Assembly: GCF_902809835.1 (NCBI RefSeq)
Contig: NZ_CADDWM010000012.1
Coordinates: 124,001-188,000, forward strand
Length of the DNA stretch: 64,000 nt
Source of the DNA: Agromyces sp. Marseille-P2726
GTDB taxonomy: Bacteria; Actinomycetota; Actinomycetes; Actinomycetales; Microbacteriaceae
Reading direction: 5' to 3'
Below are positions 38,601 to 45,190 of the stretch, one piece after another; positions within the stretch are counted from its first letter, which is position 1; every line of letters starts with the position of its first letter. The notes beneath the pieces are model-generated. The model was not told the DNA's origin, did not search any database, and saw only the letters and a list, made by a program, of their open reading frames with translations. Made by a program: the position numbers and the translations under genes.

Positions 38601-39400
38601 TGCGTCGTCGTGCCGTTCGCGAAGTCGTAGCTGCCGCGCGCGAAGGTGTTGCGAAGCACGCCGTATCCGTTCGACGACATGTAGTACGGCACGGCATTGG
38701 GGTAACCGTCATCGTCCCAGTCGAAGTTCCGCGCGATGTTGACCGTCGCGCCGGTGTGCACGGACCGTCCGTTCTGCATCCCGCCACCCAGGAACTGCTC
38801 GCCCTCGACGGAAGCCAGGTGCTGCGTGGCAGAGCGGTTGCCGAACGTGATCGGTGCCGACTCGGACCAGATCACCGAGCCGTCGGCACGGGCGGCCGTG
38901 GTTCGCCCAGTCGCCCGGGCGACCGTGATCGTCACCGCATCGCTGGAGATGGTGATCTCGGCGCCCTCCGACACGGAGACCTCCGCGCCCTCGAACGTCT
39001 CGGCACCGACGACGATGTCGGCTGTGCGGGTGTCGTCGCCCTGGGGGGTGTTCGCGGGATCCGTGAATTCCCCGCTCGGGTCCGCCTCGAGGCGGAAGGT
39101 GCCGTCCTCGAGGAACGTGATCCGCATCGCGCCGTCCTCGGCGCTGAGGGTGACCTGGGCACCGTCCTGGCGGACCGCGGTGATCGCACCCAGAGAGGTA
39201 CCCGCCTCGTCGACGGGTACCTCGGGTGTCACCGCCTCGACGGCGATGGGCGTGGTGCCGTTGCGGTCTTCAGTGCTCGTCGGCGAGGCGGCGAACGCGG
39301 GGGCGACGGTGACCGTACCCGTCACTGCGAGAAGGGCGGCGATGCCCGTCGCGCAGATCCGAGCGGTCATCCTCGACCGTTGAACCGAGGGCCTGGTCAT
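35603..39400 (-). CDS. secreted multidomain GH31 glycosidase with NEW3 and NPCBM domains
   Basis: 1265 residues. Signal peptide 1-37 or 38 (cleavage after AFA). The N-terminal beta domain (about 45-290) is followed by the GH31 barrel (about 295-600). The likely nucleophile is Asp403 in RKLDVAWVGNGYRLAL and the acid/base is Asp454 in GWAGSQRC-GMQWTGDHAGD. A DUF5110-like beta domain (about 660-740) has VTLSVYPQGSSEFTLYEDDE. An NPCBM-associated NEW3 domain (about 812-905) and a C-terminal NPCBM sugar-binding domain (about 1120-1265, GLGVHAQSKITYYVGG) follow. The LDVAWVG motif resembles GH31 alpha-N-acetylgalactosaminidases more than alpha-glucosidases. It is probably exported and acts on host or plant glycans. 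Confidence 0.88.
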   Translation of the reverse strand: MTRPSVQRSRMTARICATGIAALLAVTGTVTVAPAFAASPTSTEDRNGTTPIAVEAVTPEVPVDEAGTSLGAITAVRQDGAQVTLSAEDGAMRITFLEDGTFRLEADPSGEFTDPANTPQGDDTRTADIVVGAETFEGAEVSVSEGAEITISSDAVTITVARATGRTTAARADGSVIWSESAPITFGNRSATQHLASVEGEQFLGGGMQNGRSVHTGATVNIARNFDWDDDGYPNAVPYYMSSNGYGVLRNTFARGSYDFANGTTTHEERRFDAYFFVGDYKQSLESYTQLTGRPLMPPVYALEYGDADCYNRSSPTYNGYKDPLKLRTPQALDIAKQFVEHDMPAGWMLVNDGYGCEYQELPETVDAIAAETNLQTGLWTQRSLTEQAYEVGEAGIRLRKLDVAWVGNGYRLALTGCESAYNGIEQYSDARGTSLMVEGWAGSQRCGMQWTGDHAGDLDAVRWQVSALTGAGNSGLAFTTGDVDGIFGGSAESYVRDLQWKAFAPALYSMSGWASVDKRPWLYGDEATEINRDYLQLRQRLMPYIYTLAEESHRTGVPMMRSLALEYPNDPGAYSEEANTEFLLGTDYLVAPVFTKTDVRNGIYLPEGTQWVDYWSGAVHEGGKVINGHPAPLDRLPIFVRAGALVPQGITARNASLVPEDAPVTLSVYPQGSSEFTLYEDDEVTRAYADGESSTQRFTVDAPKPGKKGTVKIEIGKRDGAYDGMADARPYRIEAHTGSEPNTVKLDDRTLPRVDDVALLDEQAGWAYVADQAGGVVVIATGEIASVESARLMLTDTSGVGGQDADATAASVTVALTDRVFQGDQTTATATFRNTGSKAKDDVLLTPIAPEGWTLVSATGNHADTVKKGETITAEFVFEVTDAAAADLQTVTVQASYLSKRESQTVSGANQLYVAYGSLAGAYNAVSITDVATAGAGNFDGGGASFSADALAAAGATPGGVVTVGSGDAAIEYRWPEPVGTPNSVAPAGQTIALSGQGTHLALLASAASGSGVNPELTLTYTDGTVSRQNVFFPNWLPQASGLGGATVAVKSLGRNSASNPDVYEYPTYPYQVYSNLVRLNPAKELAYVVLPTESRLKIFDWQVVDQPLPPAPTASAWASDLEWLSATNGWGVIGKDVANKDAANSPDLPLKVNYTDPATGESPEYEKGLGVHAQSKITYYVGGVCSAFTAEVGLEYGFGGNVIFKVDTDGTNRYQSRTFTPGFAPESVNVDLTGAQYVDLIVEAPGSINGAHGVWGDARFTCE

Positions 39401-39649
39401 AGGCTGCTCACTTTCGTAGGGGTGATCGATTGTGCTCTTTGGATGGGGAAAACGTTCATATAAGATCACTCTGGATTCACTCGGGTCAAGAGAAATCAAG
39501 GAACCCGGTGACGTTTCCGTTCCGGAACGGGGAGAACCACGTCCCGGACTTCGTCGCGCACGGCGTGTGTCTTCGAGAGACCCCGCGCCTCCGGGGCCGC
39601 CCTGGGTCCTCTGCTCTCGGCCGGCGCGCCCGCCTGCCACAATGGCCGG
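39401..39649. promoter_or_regulatory. divergent region between GH31 and hydrolase genes
   Basis: 249 bases without a gene. On the plus strand CACAAT (39638-39643) lies 6 bases before the hydrolase ATG. On the minus strand CACAAT (complement of 39428-39433) could serve the GH31 gene, with a short leader and a weak GAAAGTGAG site. An AT-richer patch around 39445-39475 contains AACGTT but no convincing operator. Confidence 0.4.
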
Positions 39650-40498
39650 ATGGCGACCTTCACCGATGCACACGGCGTGCGCATCCACTACGAGTCGTGG
39701 CGCGTGCCCGATGCGAACGCCGTCGTCCAGCTCGCGCACGGCGTCGGCGAGCACATCGGCCGATACGGCGAGCTCATCGCCGCACTGAACGCGGCGGGCT
39801 ACTCGGTGTGGGCCGACGATCACCGCGGCCACGGCCAGACCGGCTTCGAGCAGCACGGGGGAGACCTCGACCGCATGGGGCGCCCGGGCCCCGGTGGCAT
39901 GCGCGCCGCGATCGCCGGCGTCGAGCGCTTCGCCGACGTCATCCGCGCCGAGGAGGGCGACGGGGTGCCGCTCGTCATGCTGGCGCACTCGTGGGGATCG
40001 TTCATGGCACAGCACGTCATCAACCGGCATCCCCACCGCTACGACGGCGTCGTGCTCACGTCCAGCGCCTGGCTGCAACTGGGATACGTGAACCTCGGAG
40101 ACCTCAACAAGCGGTTCGCCCGGCCGGGGGGCACCACCATGGAATGGCTCAGTCGCGACCCCGCCGTTCCCGAGGCATTCATGGTCGACCCCTACACGAC
40201 CGACCGGACGATGCAGCAGCTGTTCGGCTGGCCGCAGTCGTTCAGCCTGATGACCCGGCCGTCGAAGCGGATTCCGAGCGAGCTTCCGCTGCTGCTCATG
40301 GTCGGATCGGAGGACCCGGTGGCGGGCGAGCGGAGCATGAAGGCGCTCCTGAAGGACTACGTGCGGCGCGCGGGACTCGTCGACGCGACCCTCATCGTGT
40401 ACGAGGGTGCTCGGCACGAGGTCTTCAACGAGGTCAACCGCGAGGAGGTACGGGCCGACCTCATCGAGTGGCTCGACGCCCGGTTCGCGGTCGACTGA
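39650..40498 (+). CDS. alpha/beta hydrolase, monoacylglycerol lipase-like
   Basis: 282 residues of the serine aminopeptidase S33/Hydrolase_4 type. Motifs: VVQLAHGVGEHIGRYGELIA, VWADDHRGHGQTG, the nucleophile elbow LAHSWGSFMAQHVI, the acid LLLMVGSEDPVAGE and the His in VYEGARHEVFNEVNR. The last motif (ARHExxNExNR) is characteristic of monoacylglycerol lipase/lysophospholipase homologues. It is cytoplasmic, with no signal peptide. It appears leaderless (CACAAT 6 bases before the ATG). Divergent from the GH31 gene, with no evident functional link. Confidence 0.87.
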   Translation: MATFTDAHGVRIHYESWRVPDANAVVQLAHGVGEHIGRYGELIAALNAAGYSVWADDHRGHGQTGFEQHGGDLDRMGRPGPGGMRAAIAGVERFADVIRAEEGDGVPLVMLAHSWGSFMAQHVINRHPHRYDGVVLTSSAWLQLGYVNLGDLNKRFARPGGTTMEWLSRDPAVPEAFMVDPYTTDRTMQQLFGWPQSFSLMTRPSKRIPSELPLLLMVGSEDPVAGERSMKALLKDYVRRAGLVDATLIVYEGARHEVFNEVNREEVRADLIEWLDARFAVD

Positions 40499-40511
40499 TC
40501 GAGGTCGCGAC

Positions 40512-40555
40512 CGACCGCGGGATCGACGCGAGCTCGACCGCGGATCGACGCGGTC
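40512..40555. terminator. tandem repeat with hairpin between convergent genes
   Basis: Near-identical direct repeats CGACCGCGGGATCGACGCG (40512-40530) and CGACCGCGGATCGACGCG (40535-40552). The second forms a hairpin GACCGCG-GATCGA-CGCGGTC (40536-40555). It lies between the ends of the hydrolase and phosphatase genes and is a plausible bidirectional terminator. Confidence 0.5.
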
Positions 40556-41195
40556 AGTCGGCGCGCAGCGGCGGCACGTCGAACCCCAGCAGTCGGATTC
40601 GAGGGTGGTGCACCGCCCGCGATTCGGTCGCCCATGGGTAGACGATCGTCGTCAGGTGGCAGTTGCCGAGCACGGGCAGCAGGTCGCGATAGCCGTCGGG
40701 GTCCATGCCGGCCAGCTCGCAGAAGAGCAGCCGGATGAGGGTGGCGTGCCCGACGATCAGGACCCGGCCGTCGGGGAACTCGCGGTTGAGCTCGTCGAGC
40801 ACCGGCATCGCACGGGCGATGCCGGCCCGGCCCGACTCGCCGCCCGGCAGCGGATTCGAGGCGGGCGCCTCACGGAATGCCGCCCACGCCTCGGGGTACC
40901 GCTGGGCGATCTCGTCGGGCGTGAGTCCCTCGGCTTCCCCGAAGTCGATCTCGGTCAACCGGTCGTCGGTTCGCAGCGGGATCCCCGTCGTCTCGACGGC
41001 GGGCGCGGCCGACCGCTGGGCGCGGATCAGGGGCGAGGCGACGATCGCGTCGAGCGCGGCGTTCACCGCCCATGCGCCGAGCGCCGCGGCCTGCCCGAGG
41101 CCGTTCCTCGTCAGCGCGACATCGGAGTTGCCGGCGTACCGATGCTCGGCGTGCCAGATCGTCTCTCCGTGCCGCGCCAGGAAGAACGTCGTCAT
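40554..41195 (-). CDS. histidine phosphatase family protein
   Basis: A 213-residue phosphoglycerate-mutase-fold phosphatase. Catalytic motif FFLARHGETIWHAEHRYAG with His9, second Arg in SPLIRAQRSAAPAV, catalytic acid in RLTEIDFGEAEGLTPDEI and the second His in VLIVGHATLIRLL. The size fits the CobC/SixA-like branch with a broad range of phosphomonoester substrates. The ATG at 41195 has TAGGCT 8 bases upstream (41209-41204), so it is probably leaderless. The physiological substrate is unknown. Confidence 0.88.
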   Translation of the reverse strand: MTTFFLARHGETIWHAEHRYAGNSDVALTRNGLGQAAALGAWAVNAALDAIVASPLIRAQRSAAPAVETTGIPLRTDDRLTEIDFGEAEGLTPDEIAQRYPEAWAAFREAPASNPLPGGESGRAGIARAMPVLDELNREFPDGRVLIVGHATLIRLLFCELAGMDPDGYRDLLPVLGNCHLTTIVYPWATESRAVHHPRIRLLGFDVPPLRAD

Positions 41196-41203
41196 GCATC
41201 CGG

Positions 41204-41231
41204 AGCCTACGCCTCGCGGCATCCGTAGGCT
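41204..41231. promoter_or_regulatory. back-to-back TAGGCT promoters
   Basis: TAGGCT on the minus strand (41209-41204) serves the phosphatase gene and TAGGCT on the plus strand (41226-41231) serves the lipoate ligase gene. They are only 16 bases apart and 8 and 7 bases from their start codons. The two promoters must overlap in their -35 regions, so the genes may compete for polymerase. Confidence 0.5.
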
Positions 41232-41238
41232 TGTGCCC

Positions 41239-42288
41239 ATGCACGGTGAGTACAAGGTTCCCGGCGGCAAGCTCGTGGTCGTCGATTTCGACGTGGTCGG
41301 CGGCGTCATCCGCAATCCGCGCGTCGCAGGCGACTTCTTCCTCGAGCCCGACGCGGCGCTCGACGACCTCAACCGGTCGCTCGAGGGCCTCGCCGCGGCA
41401 TCCGACGCCAGGCAGATCGCCGCGGCCATCGCCGGCGGATTGCGCCCCGACGCGGTCATGCTCGGGTTCTCGCCCGAGGCGGTGGCGGTGGCCGTGCGAC
41501 GGGCGATGACGGATGCCACGAGCTGGACCGACTACGAATGGGAGATCGTGCACGACCCGGCCGTGCCGCCGCGCCTGCACCTGGCGCTCGACGAGGTGCT
41601 CGCGACCCGTGTCGGCGAGGGGCGACGCAAGCCCACGCTGCGGTTCTGGGAGTGGGACGAGTCGGCCGTCGTGATCGGCAGCTTCCAGTCGGTGAGGAAC
41701 GAGGTCGACCCCGAGGGGGCCGAGCGCCACGGGTTCGACGTGGTGCGCCGCATCTCGGGCGGCGGGGCGATGATGATGGAGAAGGGCAACGTCGTCACGT
41801 ACTCGCTCTACGTGCCCGCCGGCCTCGTGCAGGGCATGAGCTTCGCCGACTCGTACGCGTTCCTCGACGACTGGGTGCTGCAGGGGCTGCGCTCGATCGG
41901 CATCGAGGCCACGTACCAGCCGCTGAACGACATCACGAGCCCCGCCGGAAAGATCGGCGGTGCTGCGCAGAAGCGCCTGGGAGCCGGCTCGGTGCTGCAC
42001 CACGTGACGATGGCGTACGACCTCGACAACGAGAAGATGCTCGAGGTGCTGCGCATCGGCCGCGAGAAGATCAGCGACAAGGGCATCGCATCGGCAGCGA
42101 AGCGCGTCGACCCGCTTCGCAGCCAGACCGGGCTGCCCCGCGCCGAGATCATCGAGCGGTTGAAGCAGACGTTCGCCACGCTGTACGGCGCGACGACCGG
42201 CTCGGTGAGCGACGACGAACTGGCCGCGGCCGAGGAGCTCGTCGAGACGAAGTTCTCGACGCGGGAGTGGCTCTACCGCGTGCCCTGA
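41239..42288 (+). CDS. lplA: lipoate-protein ligase A with LplB-like accessory domain at the N-terminus
   Basis: 349 residues. The first ~95 residues (GEYKVPGGKLVVVDFDVVGG, NPRVAGDFFLEPDAALDDLN) resemble the accessory domain found at the C-terminus of E. coli LplA or as separate LplB in Thermoplasma. The catalytic part follows: RFWEWDESAVVIGSFQSVRN, VVRRISGGGAMMMEKGNVVT, DITSPAGKIGGAAQKR with the lipoyl-AMP lysine, and GAGSVLHHVTMAYDLD. The domain order is therefore permuted relative to E. coli. It activates free lipoate and attaches it to E2 or GcvH proteins. ATG at 41239, TAGGCT 7 bases upstream. Confidence 0.87.
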   Translation: MHGEYKVPGGKLVVVDFDVVGGVIRNPRVAGDFFLEPDAALDDLNRSLEGLAAASDARQIAAAIAGGLRPDAVMLGFSPEAVAVAVRRAMTDATSWTDYEWEIVHDPAVPPRLHLALDEVLATRVGEGRRKPTLRFWEWDESAVVIGSFQSVRNEVDPEGAERHGFDVVRRISGGGAMMMEKGNVVTYSLYVPAGLVQGMSFADSYAFLDDWVLQGLRSIGIEATYQPLNDITSPAGKIGGAAQKRLGAGSVLHHVTMAYDLDNEKMLEVLRIGREKISDKGIASAAKRVDPLRSQTGLPRAEIIERLKQTFATLYGATTGSVSDDELAAAEELVETKFSTREWLYRVP

Positions 42289-42306
42289 GCCGGGTTCGAC
42301 CTCGCG

Positions 42307-42364
42307 ACGACCTTTCGCCGGGTGGAGGACCTCCGCGAGAGGTCGTATACCGTCGAAAGGTCGT
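42307..42364. other. nested dyad between lplA and a small membrane gene
   Basis: ACGACCTTTCG (42307-42317) and CGAAAGGTCGT (42354-42364) are perfect 11-base inverted arms enclosing a second perfect dyad GGAGG-A-CCTCC (42324-42334). The structure begins 19 bases after the lplA stop and ends 52 bases before the next promoter hexamer. It could be a terminator for lplA or a protein-binding site for the next promoter. Confidence 0.55.
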
Positions 42365-42428
42365 GGCGTGAGGTGTCCGAGGTGCGCGCCCGTGAAACCC
42401 CCAGCGTTCCCTCTGTACAATCGCCCGA

Positions 42429-42752
42429 GTGGACTGGTGGATGTGGGTCGGCCTGGGCGTGCTCGCCGCCGGCTTCCTCGTGCTCGCGGTGAAGCGGCGC
42501 TGGATCGACCTGTCCGACAAGACGCGGCGCGGCGGCGGCGGTGCCGGCGGCGTCCTGATGATCGGCGACGAGGTCTTCGCGCCGCGCAAGCACGAGGCGC
42601 AGGTCGAGCTCGACCGCCAGAGTCGCCTGCCGGCGCCGGCCCCGCTCCCGGGTGACGGCGACAAGGGCATCGCGTTCGCCGCGGACGACGCCGACGACGA
42701 CGATCCCGATCGGTTCCGAGGGCGCATCCGTCTCGACGTCGATCACGGCTGA
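42429..42752 (+). CDS. small one-pass membrane protein
   Basis: 107 residues. One membrane helix at the very N-terminus (WWMWVGLGVLAAGFLVLAV) is followed by a basic stop-transfer (KRRWIDLSDKTRRGG), a Gly-rich linker and a short charged cytoplasmic tail with Asp run DDADDDDPD. TACAAT (42416-42421) lies 7 bases before the GTG, the clearest leaderless promoter in the window. No family is known to me. Confidence 0.72.
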   Translation: MDWWMWVGLGVLAAGFLVLAVKRRWIDLSDKTRRGGGGAGGVLMIGDEVFAPRKHEAQVELDRQSRLPAPAPLPGDGDKGIAFAADDADDDDPDRFRGRIRLDVDHG

Positions 42753-42835
42753 CCGCTCGAATTGCGCGATTCTCGCCAGAATCGGCGGCTCGATGTTCGC
42801 GTGGAGCGTGCGCGCGACCGTGAGCATTCCCGCGG

Positions 42836-44023
42836 TCATCGGCCGGCGAGCACGCGGGATGCCACGACCGCGCCGACCGCGAGCGCGCCGAGTCCCGCCG
42901 CGGCGAACGCCGCGATGATGAGGTCCGACCCGTCTTCGAACACGCCGCCCAGCAGGGCGCCGGCGGCGATGCCGCCGTTGAAGAAGACGACCATGAGCGC
43001 GCTCGCCGTCGCCCGAAGCGCGGGCGAGGCGACGCCGAGCATGCGCGCCTGCAGCATGGCGGGCAGCCCGCCGATGGCCAGGCCCCACATGAGGAGGGCG
43101 GCCACGACGGCGAACGTGGCGCGTGGCGCGACTCCCAGCACCGCGAGCGCCACGGCGAACGTCGCCGTCATCACGACGAGGGATGCCACGGGCCAACGGT
43201 CCGCGGTGAGCGCGGCGATCGCGAGCCCGCCGATCCCGGCGACGCCGAAGCCGAGCAGGAGCGGGCCGATCCATGACGACGGCAGCCCCGCGGCATCCGT
43301 CAGGTACGGCGAGATGTAGGTGAAGAGCGTGAAGCTCGCCGCCGCCGTGAGCGTGCACGCGATCGCCGCGGCGAGCACCGCCCGGAAGGAGCGGTCGAGT
43401 CGGCGCGCGCTCGATCCCGGTGCGACGGCCGGGGACGCGGGGAGGCGGCGCTGGATGACGACCGCGACCACGGCCAGCGACAGCGCGAGCCCGGCGAACA
43501 CGAGGCGCCAATCCGCGACCTGGCCCACGACGGTGCCGAGAGGGATTCCGGCGACGGTCGCGCCCGACGCTCCTCCGCTGACGATGGCGACCGTGCGTCC
43601 CGACGCGCTCGCGGCCACGAGCGAGGTCGCGTAGACCATCACGACCGACCAGAACGCGCCATGGGCCATCGCGGCGATGATTCGCGAGCCGAGTGCGACC
43701 TCGTATGTGGGAGCGATGGCGGTGACCGCGTTGGCGAGGGCCATCACGGCGAGGGCGACGACGATGAGCGTGCGTCGGTCGATTCGCGCGGTCAGGCGCA
43801 CGAGCGGCAGACCCGCCACGATGATGGTGGCGGCCCACAGCGACACGAGCAGTCCGATCGTGGACGCCGAGACCCCGAACTCGGCGCTCATCGCTGGCAG
43901 CAGCCCGGCGGGGATCATCTCGACGGTGACCGTGGCGAAGACCGCGAAGGCGAGTGCGAGCAGGGCGAACCACGGCGTTCTCGTGACCGGGATGCCGGTT
44001 CGGATGGCGGTTGTCTGTGACAT
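42836..44023 (-). CDS. MFS transporter, DHA1/AraJ-like
   Basis: 395 residues with 12 membrane helices. Segments FATVTVEMIPAGLLPAMSAE, FGVSASTIGLLVSLWAATII, ARIDRRTLIVVALAVMALAN and SGGASGATVAGIPLGTVVGQ match the AraJ/YdhP-type DHA1 family of drug or sugar exporters. The start codon at 44023 has TAGTCT 6 bases upstream. The -35 candidate TTGACC is 20 bases further up, the long spacer characteristic of MerR-activated promoters. The divergent MerR gene is its probable activator. Confidence 0.88.
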   Translation of the reverse strand: MSQTTAIRTGIPVTRTPWFALLALAFAVFATVTVEMIPAGLLPAMSAEFGVSASTIGLLVSLWAATIIVAGLPLVRLTARIDRRTLIVVALAVMALANAVTAIAPTYEVALGSRIIAAMAHGAFWSVVMVYATSLVAASASGRTVAIVSGGASGATVAGIPLGTVVGQVADWRLVFAGLALSLAVVAVVIQRRLPASPAVAPGSSARRLDRSFRAVLAAAIACTLTAAASFTLFTYISPYLTDAAGLPSSWIGPLLLGFGVAGIGGLAIAALTADRWPVASLVVMTATFAVALAVLGVAPRATFAVVAALLMWGLAIGGLPAMLQARMLGVASPALRATASALMVVFFNGGIAAGALLGGVFEDGSDLIIAAFAAAGLGALAVGAVVASRVLAGR

Positions 44024-44029
44024 ACCGCG

Positions 44030-44061
44030 AGACTAAACTTTGACATCTATGTGAAGGTCAA
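44030..44061. promoter_or_regulatory. MerR-type operator/promoter with long spacer
   Basis: The dyad TTGAC-N12-GTCAA (44040-44044 and 44057-44061) lies between the -35 (TTGACC, 44061-44056 minus) and -10 (TAGTCT, 44035-44030 minus) of the MFS gene. The 20-base spacing (normal is 17) is the hallmark of promoters needing MerR-induced DNA distortion. Confidence 0.65.
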
Positions 44062-44078
44062 GCCCTTCGGAGGATGCG

Positions 44079-44513
44079 ATGAAGATCGGCGAGCTGTCAC
44101 GTCGCACGCGAGTGCCGACCCGCATGCTGCGGTACTACGAGCAGCAGGGCCTGCTCTCGTCGGAGCGGCTGCCCAACGGGTACCGCGACTATCCCGAGAG
44201 CGCGGTCGAGCAGGTCGAACTCGTGCGCGGCCTCATCTCCTCGGGCCTGCCGACGAGGCTCATCGGCACCATGCTCGGCATGGACGGCGTCGAGGGCGAA
44301 GAACTGGCGCGCACGTGTTCGAGGAACCTCGCCGAGAGCCTCGCCGAGGAGCTGGCGACGCTGGAGTCGAAGATCAGGTGCCTCGAGCGGAGTCGCGACA
44401 CGGTGCGCCGGTTCCTGGCGCGCACCAGGCATGCCGAGGTGATCGGCGACGCCCGCCTGGTGCTCGAGCACGTCCCCTCGTCGACACCGGCCGCCGCAGG
44501 TGCTCCGCGCTGA
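44079..44513 (+). CDS. MerR family transcriptional regulator
   Basis: 144 residues. Helix-turn-helix MKIGELSRRTRVPTRMLRYY, then EQQGLLSSERLPNGYRDYPE and a long dimerisation helix ending ESKIRCLERSRDTVRRFLAR. There is no Cys pattern of metal sensors, so it is likely a drug or small-molecule sensing type. GGAGGA precedes the ATG at 44079. It is divergent from the MFS transporter, with an elongated-spacer promoter between them. Confidence 0.9.
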   Translation: MKIGELSRRTRVPTRMLRYYEQQGLLSSERLPNGYRDYPESAVEQVELVRGLISSGLPTRLIGTMLGMDGVEGEELARTCSRNLAESLAEELATLESKIRCLERSRDTVRRFLARTRHAEVIGDARLVLEHVPSSTPAAAGAPR

Positions 44514-44579
44514 CGCGCTGACTCCCGTTCACCCGACCCATCGCCACCACCGCGGAATCGCCCCGCGCTCCCGCGGGAG

Positions 44580-45080
44580 CTACCGCCCGGCGACCGCCGC
44601 GGCCACCTTCGAGCCCCACTCCTTCGCCCGGTTCTCCTCGCCGCCGGCGAGCGGACCGCCGTACCCGTGAACACCGAACGTCTCGGGCGTCGCCGCGGGC
44701 TCGAGTCCACGCGCCACGAGTCGCTTCATCGCCTTCTTCGCAGCCGAGCCGGGCAGGCGCGGCGAGACCGTGCGCGTGTCGAACGTCGCCACCCGTACCG
44801 CCCGCGACGGCGGCGACAACTCCAGAATCCATTCCCGGATGCCGCGGGCCGGAATCATCGTGGCGCCCTGCTGGCGCGCCGACTCCCGGGTCGACGGCGT
44901 GGTCATCGAGAACGCGTGCGTCGGCCCGCCCACGATCAGGAGGTCGACATCGTCGGGAATGACCGGCGGAGCGTCGACGACGGGGACGACCTCGGTCTCG
45001 CCGCCCACGCCCGAGGCCGCCGCTCTCGCGATCGCCTCGGTATTGCCCCAGATCGACTCGTACACCACCAGTGCCCGCAT
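44580..45080 (-). CDS. flavodoxin family protein
   Basis: 166 residues. The FMN phosphate loop is at the N-terminus (ALVVYESIWGNTEAIARAAA), followed by VDLLIVGGPTHAFSMTTPST with the 60s-loop aromatic-type FMN contact, and AVRVATFDTRTVSP. It has the size of a short-chain flavodoxin or flavodoxin-like quinone/NADPH partner. The ATG at 45080 follows GGAGGG. It may respond to the DevR-like box found upstream at 45146-45160. The redox partner is unknown. Confidence 0.85.
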   Translation of the reverse strand: MRALVVYESIWGNTEAIARAAASGVGGETEVVPVVDAPPVIPDDVDLLIVGGPTHAFSMTTPSTRESARQQGATMIPARGIREWILELSPPSRAVRVATFDTRTVSPRLPGSAAKKAMKRLVARGLEPAATPETFGVHGYGGPLAGGEENRAKEWGSKVAAAVAGR

Positions 45081-45145
45081 GATCGCCCTCCGTCCTCGGC
45101 CGCGCCTCGGCACCCATCAGGGTAGACGCGAGGCGAGCGCACGGC

Positions 45146-45160
45146 GAGGACCTTCGGCCC
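45146..45160. promoter_or_regulatory. DevR-like box between flavodoxin and methylase genes
   Basis: GAGGACCTTCGGCCC, sharing GGACCTTCGGCC (45148-45159) exactly with 8150-8161. It lies in the 110-base divergent gap, 18 bases upstream of the CAGACT hexamer assigned to the methylase gene. Confidence 0.28.
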
Positions 45161-45190
45161 GCCGGCCTGCCCGCTGGCAGACTGGTGCCC

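Noticed and set aside
39440..39480. Catabolite-responsive or LacI operator near the GH31 promoter (AAAACGTTC)
   Set aside because: Only the central AACGTT is symmetric; the outer bases do not pair.
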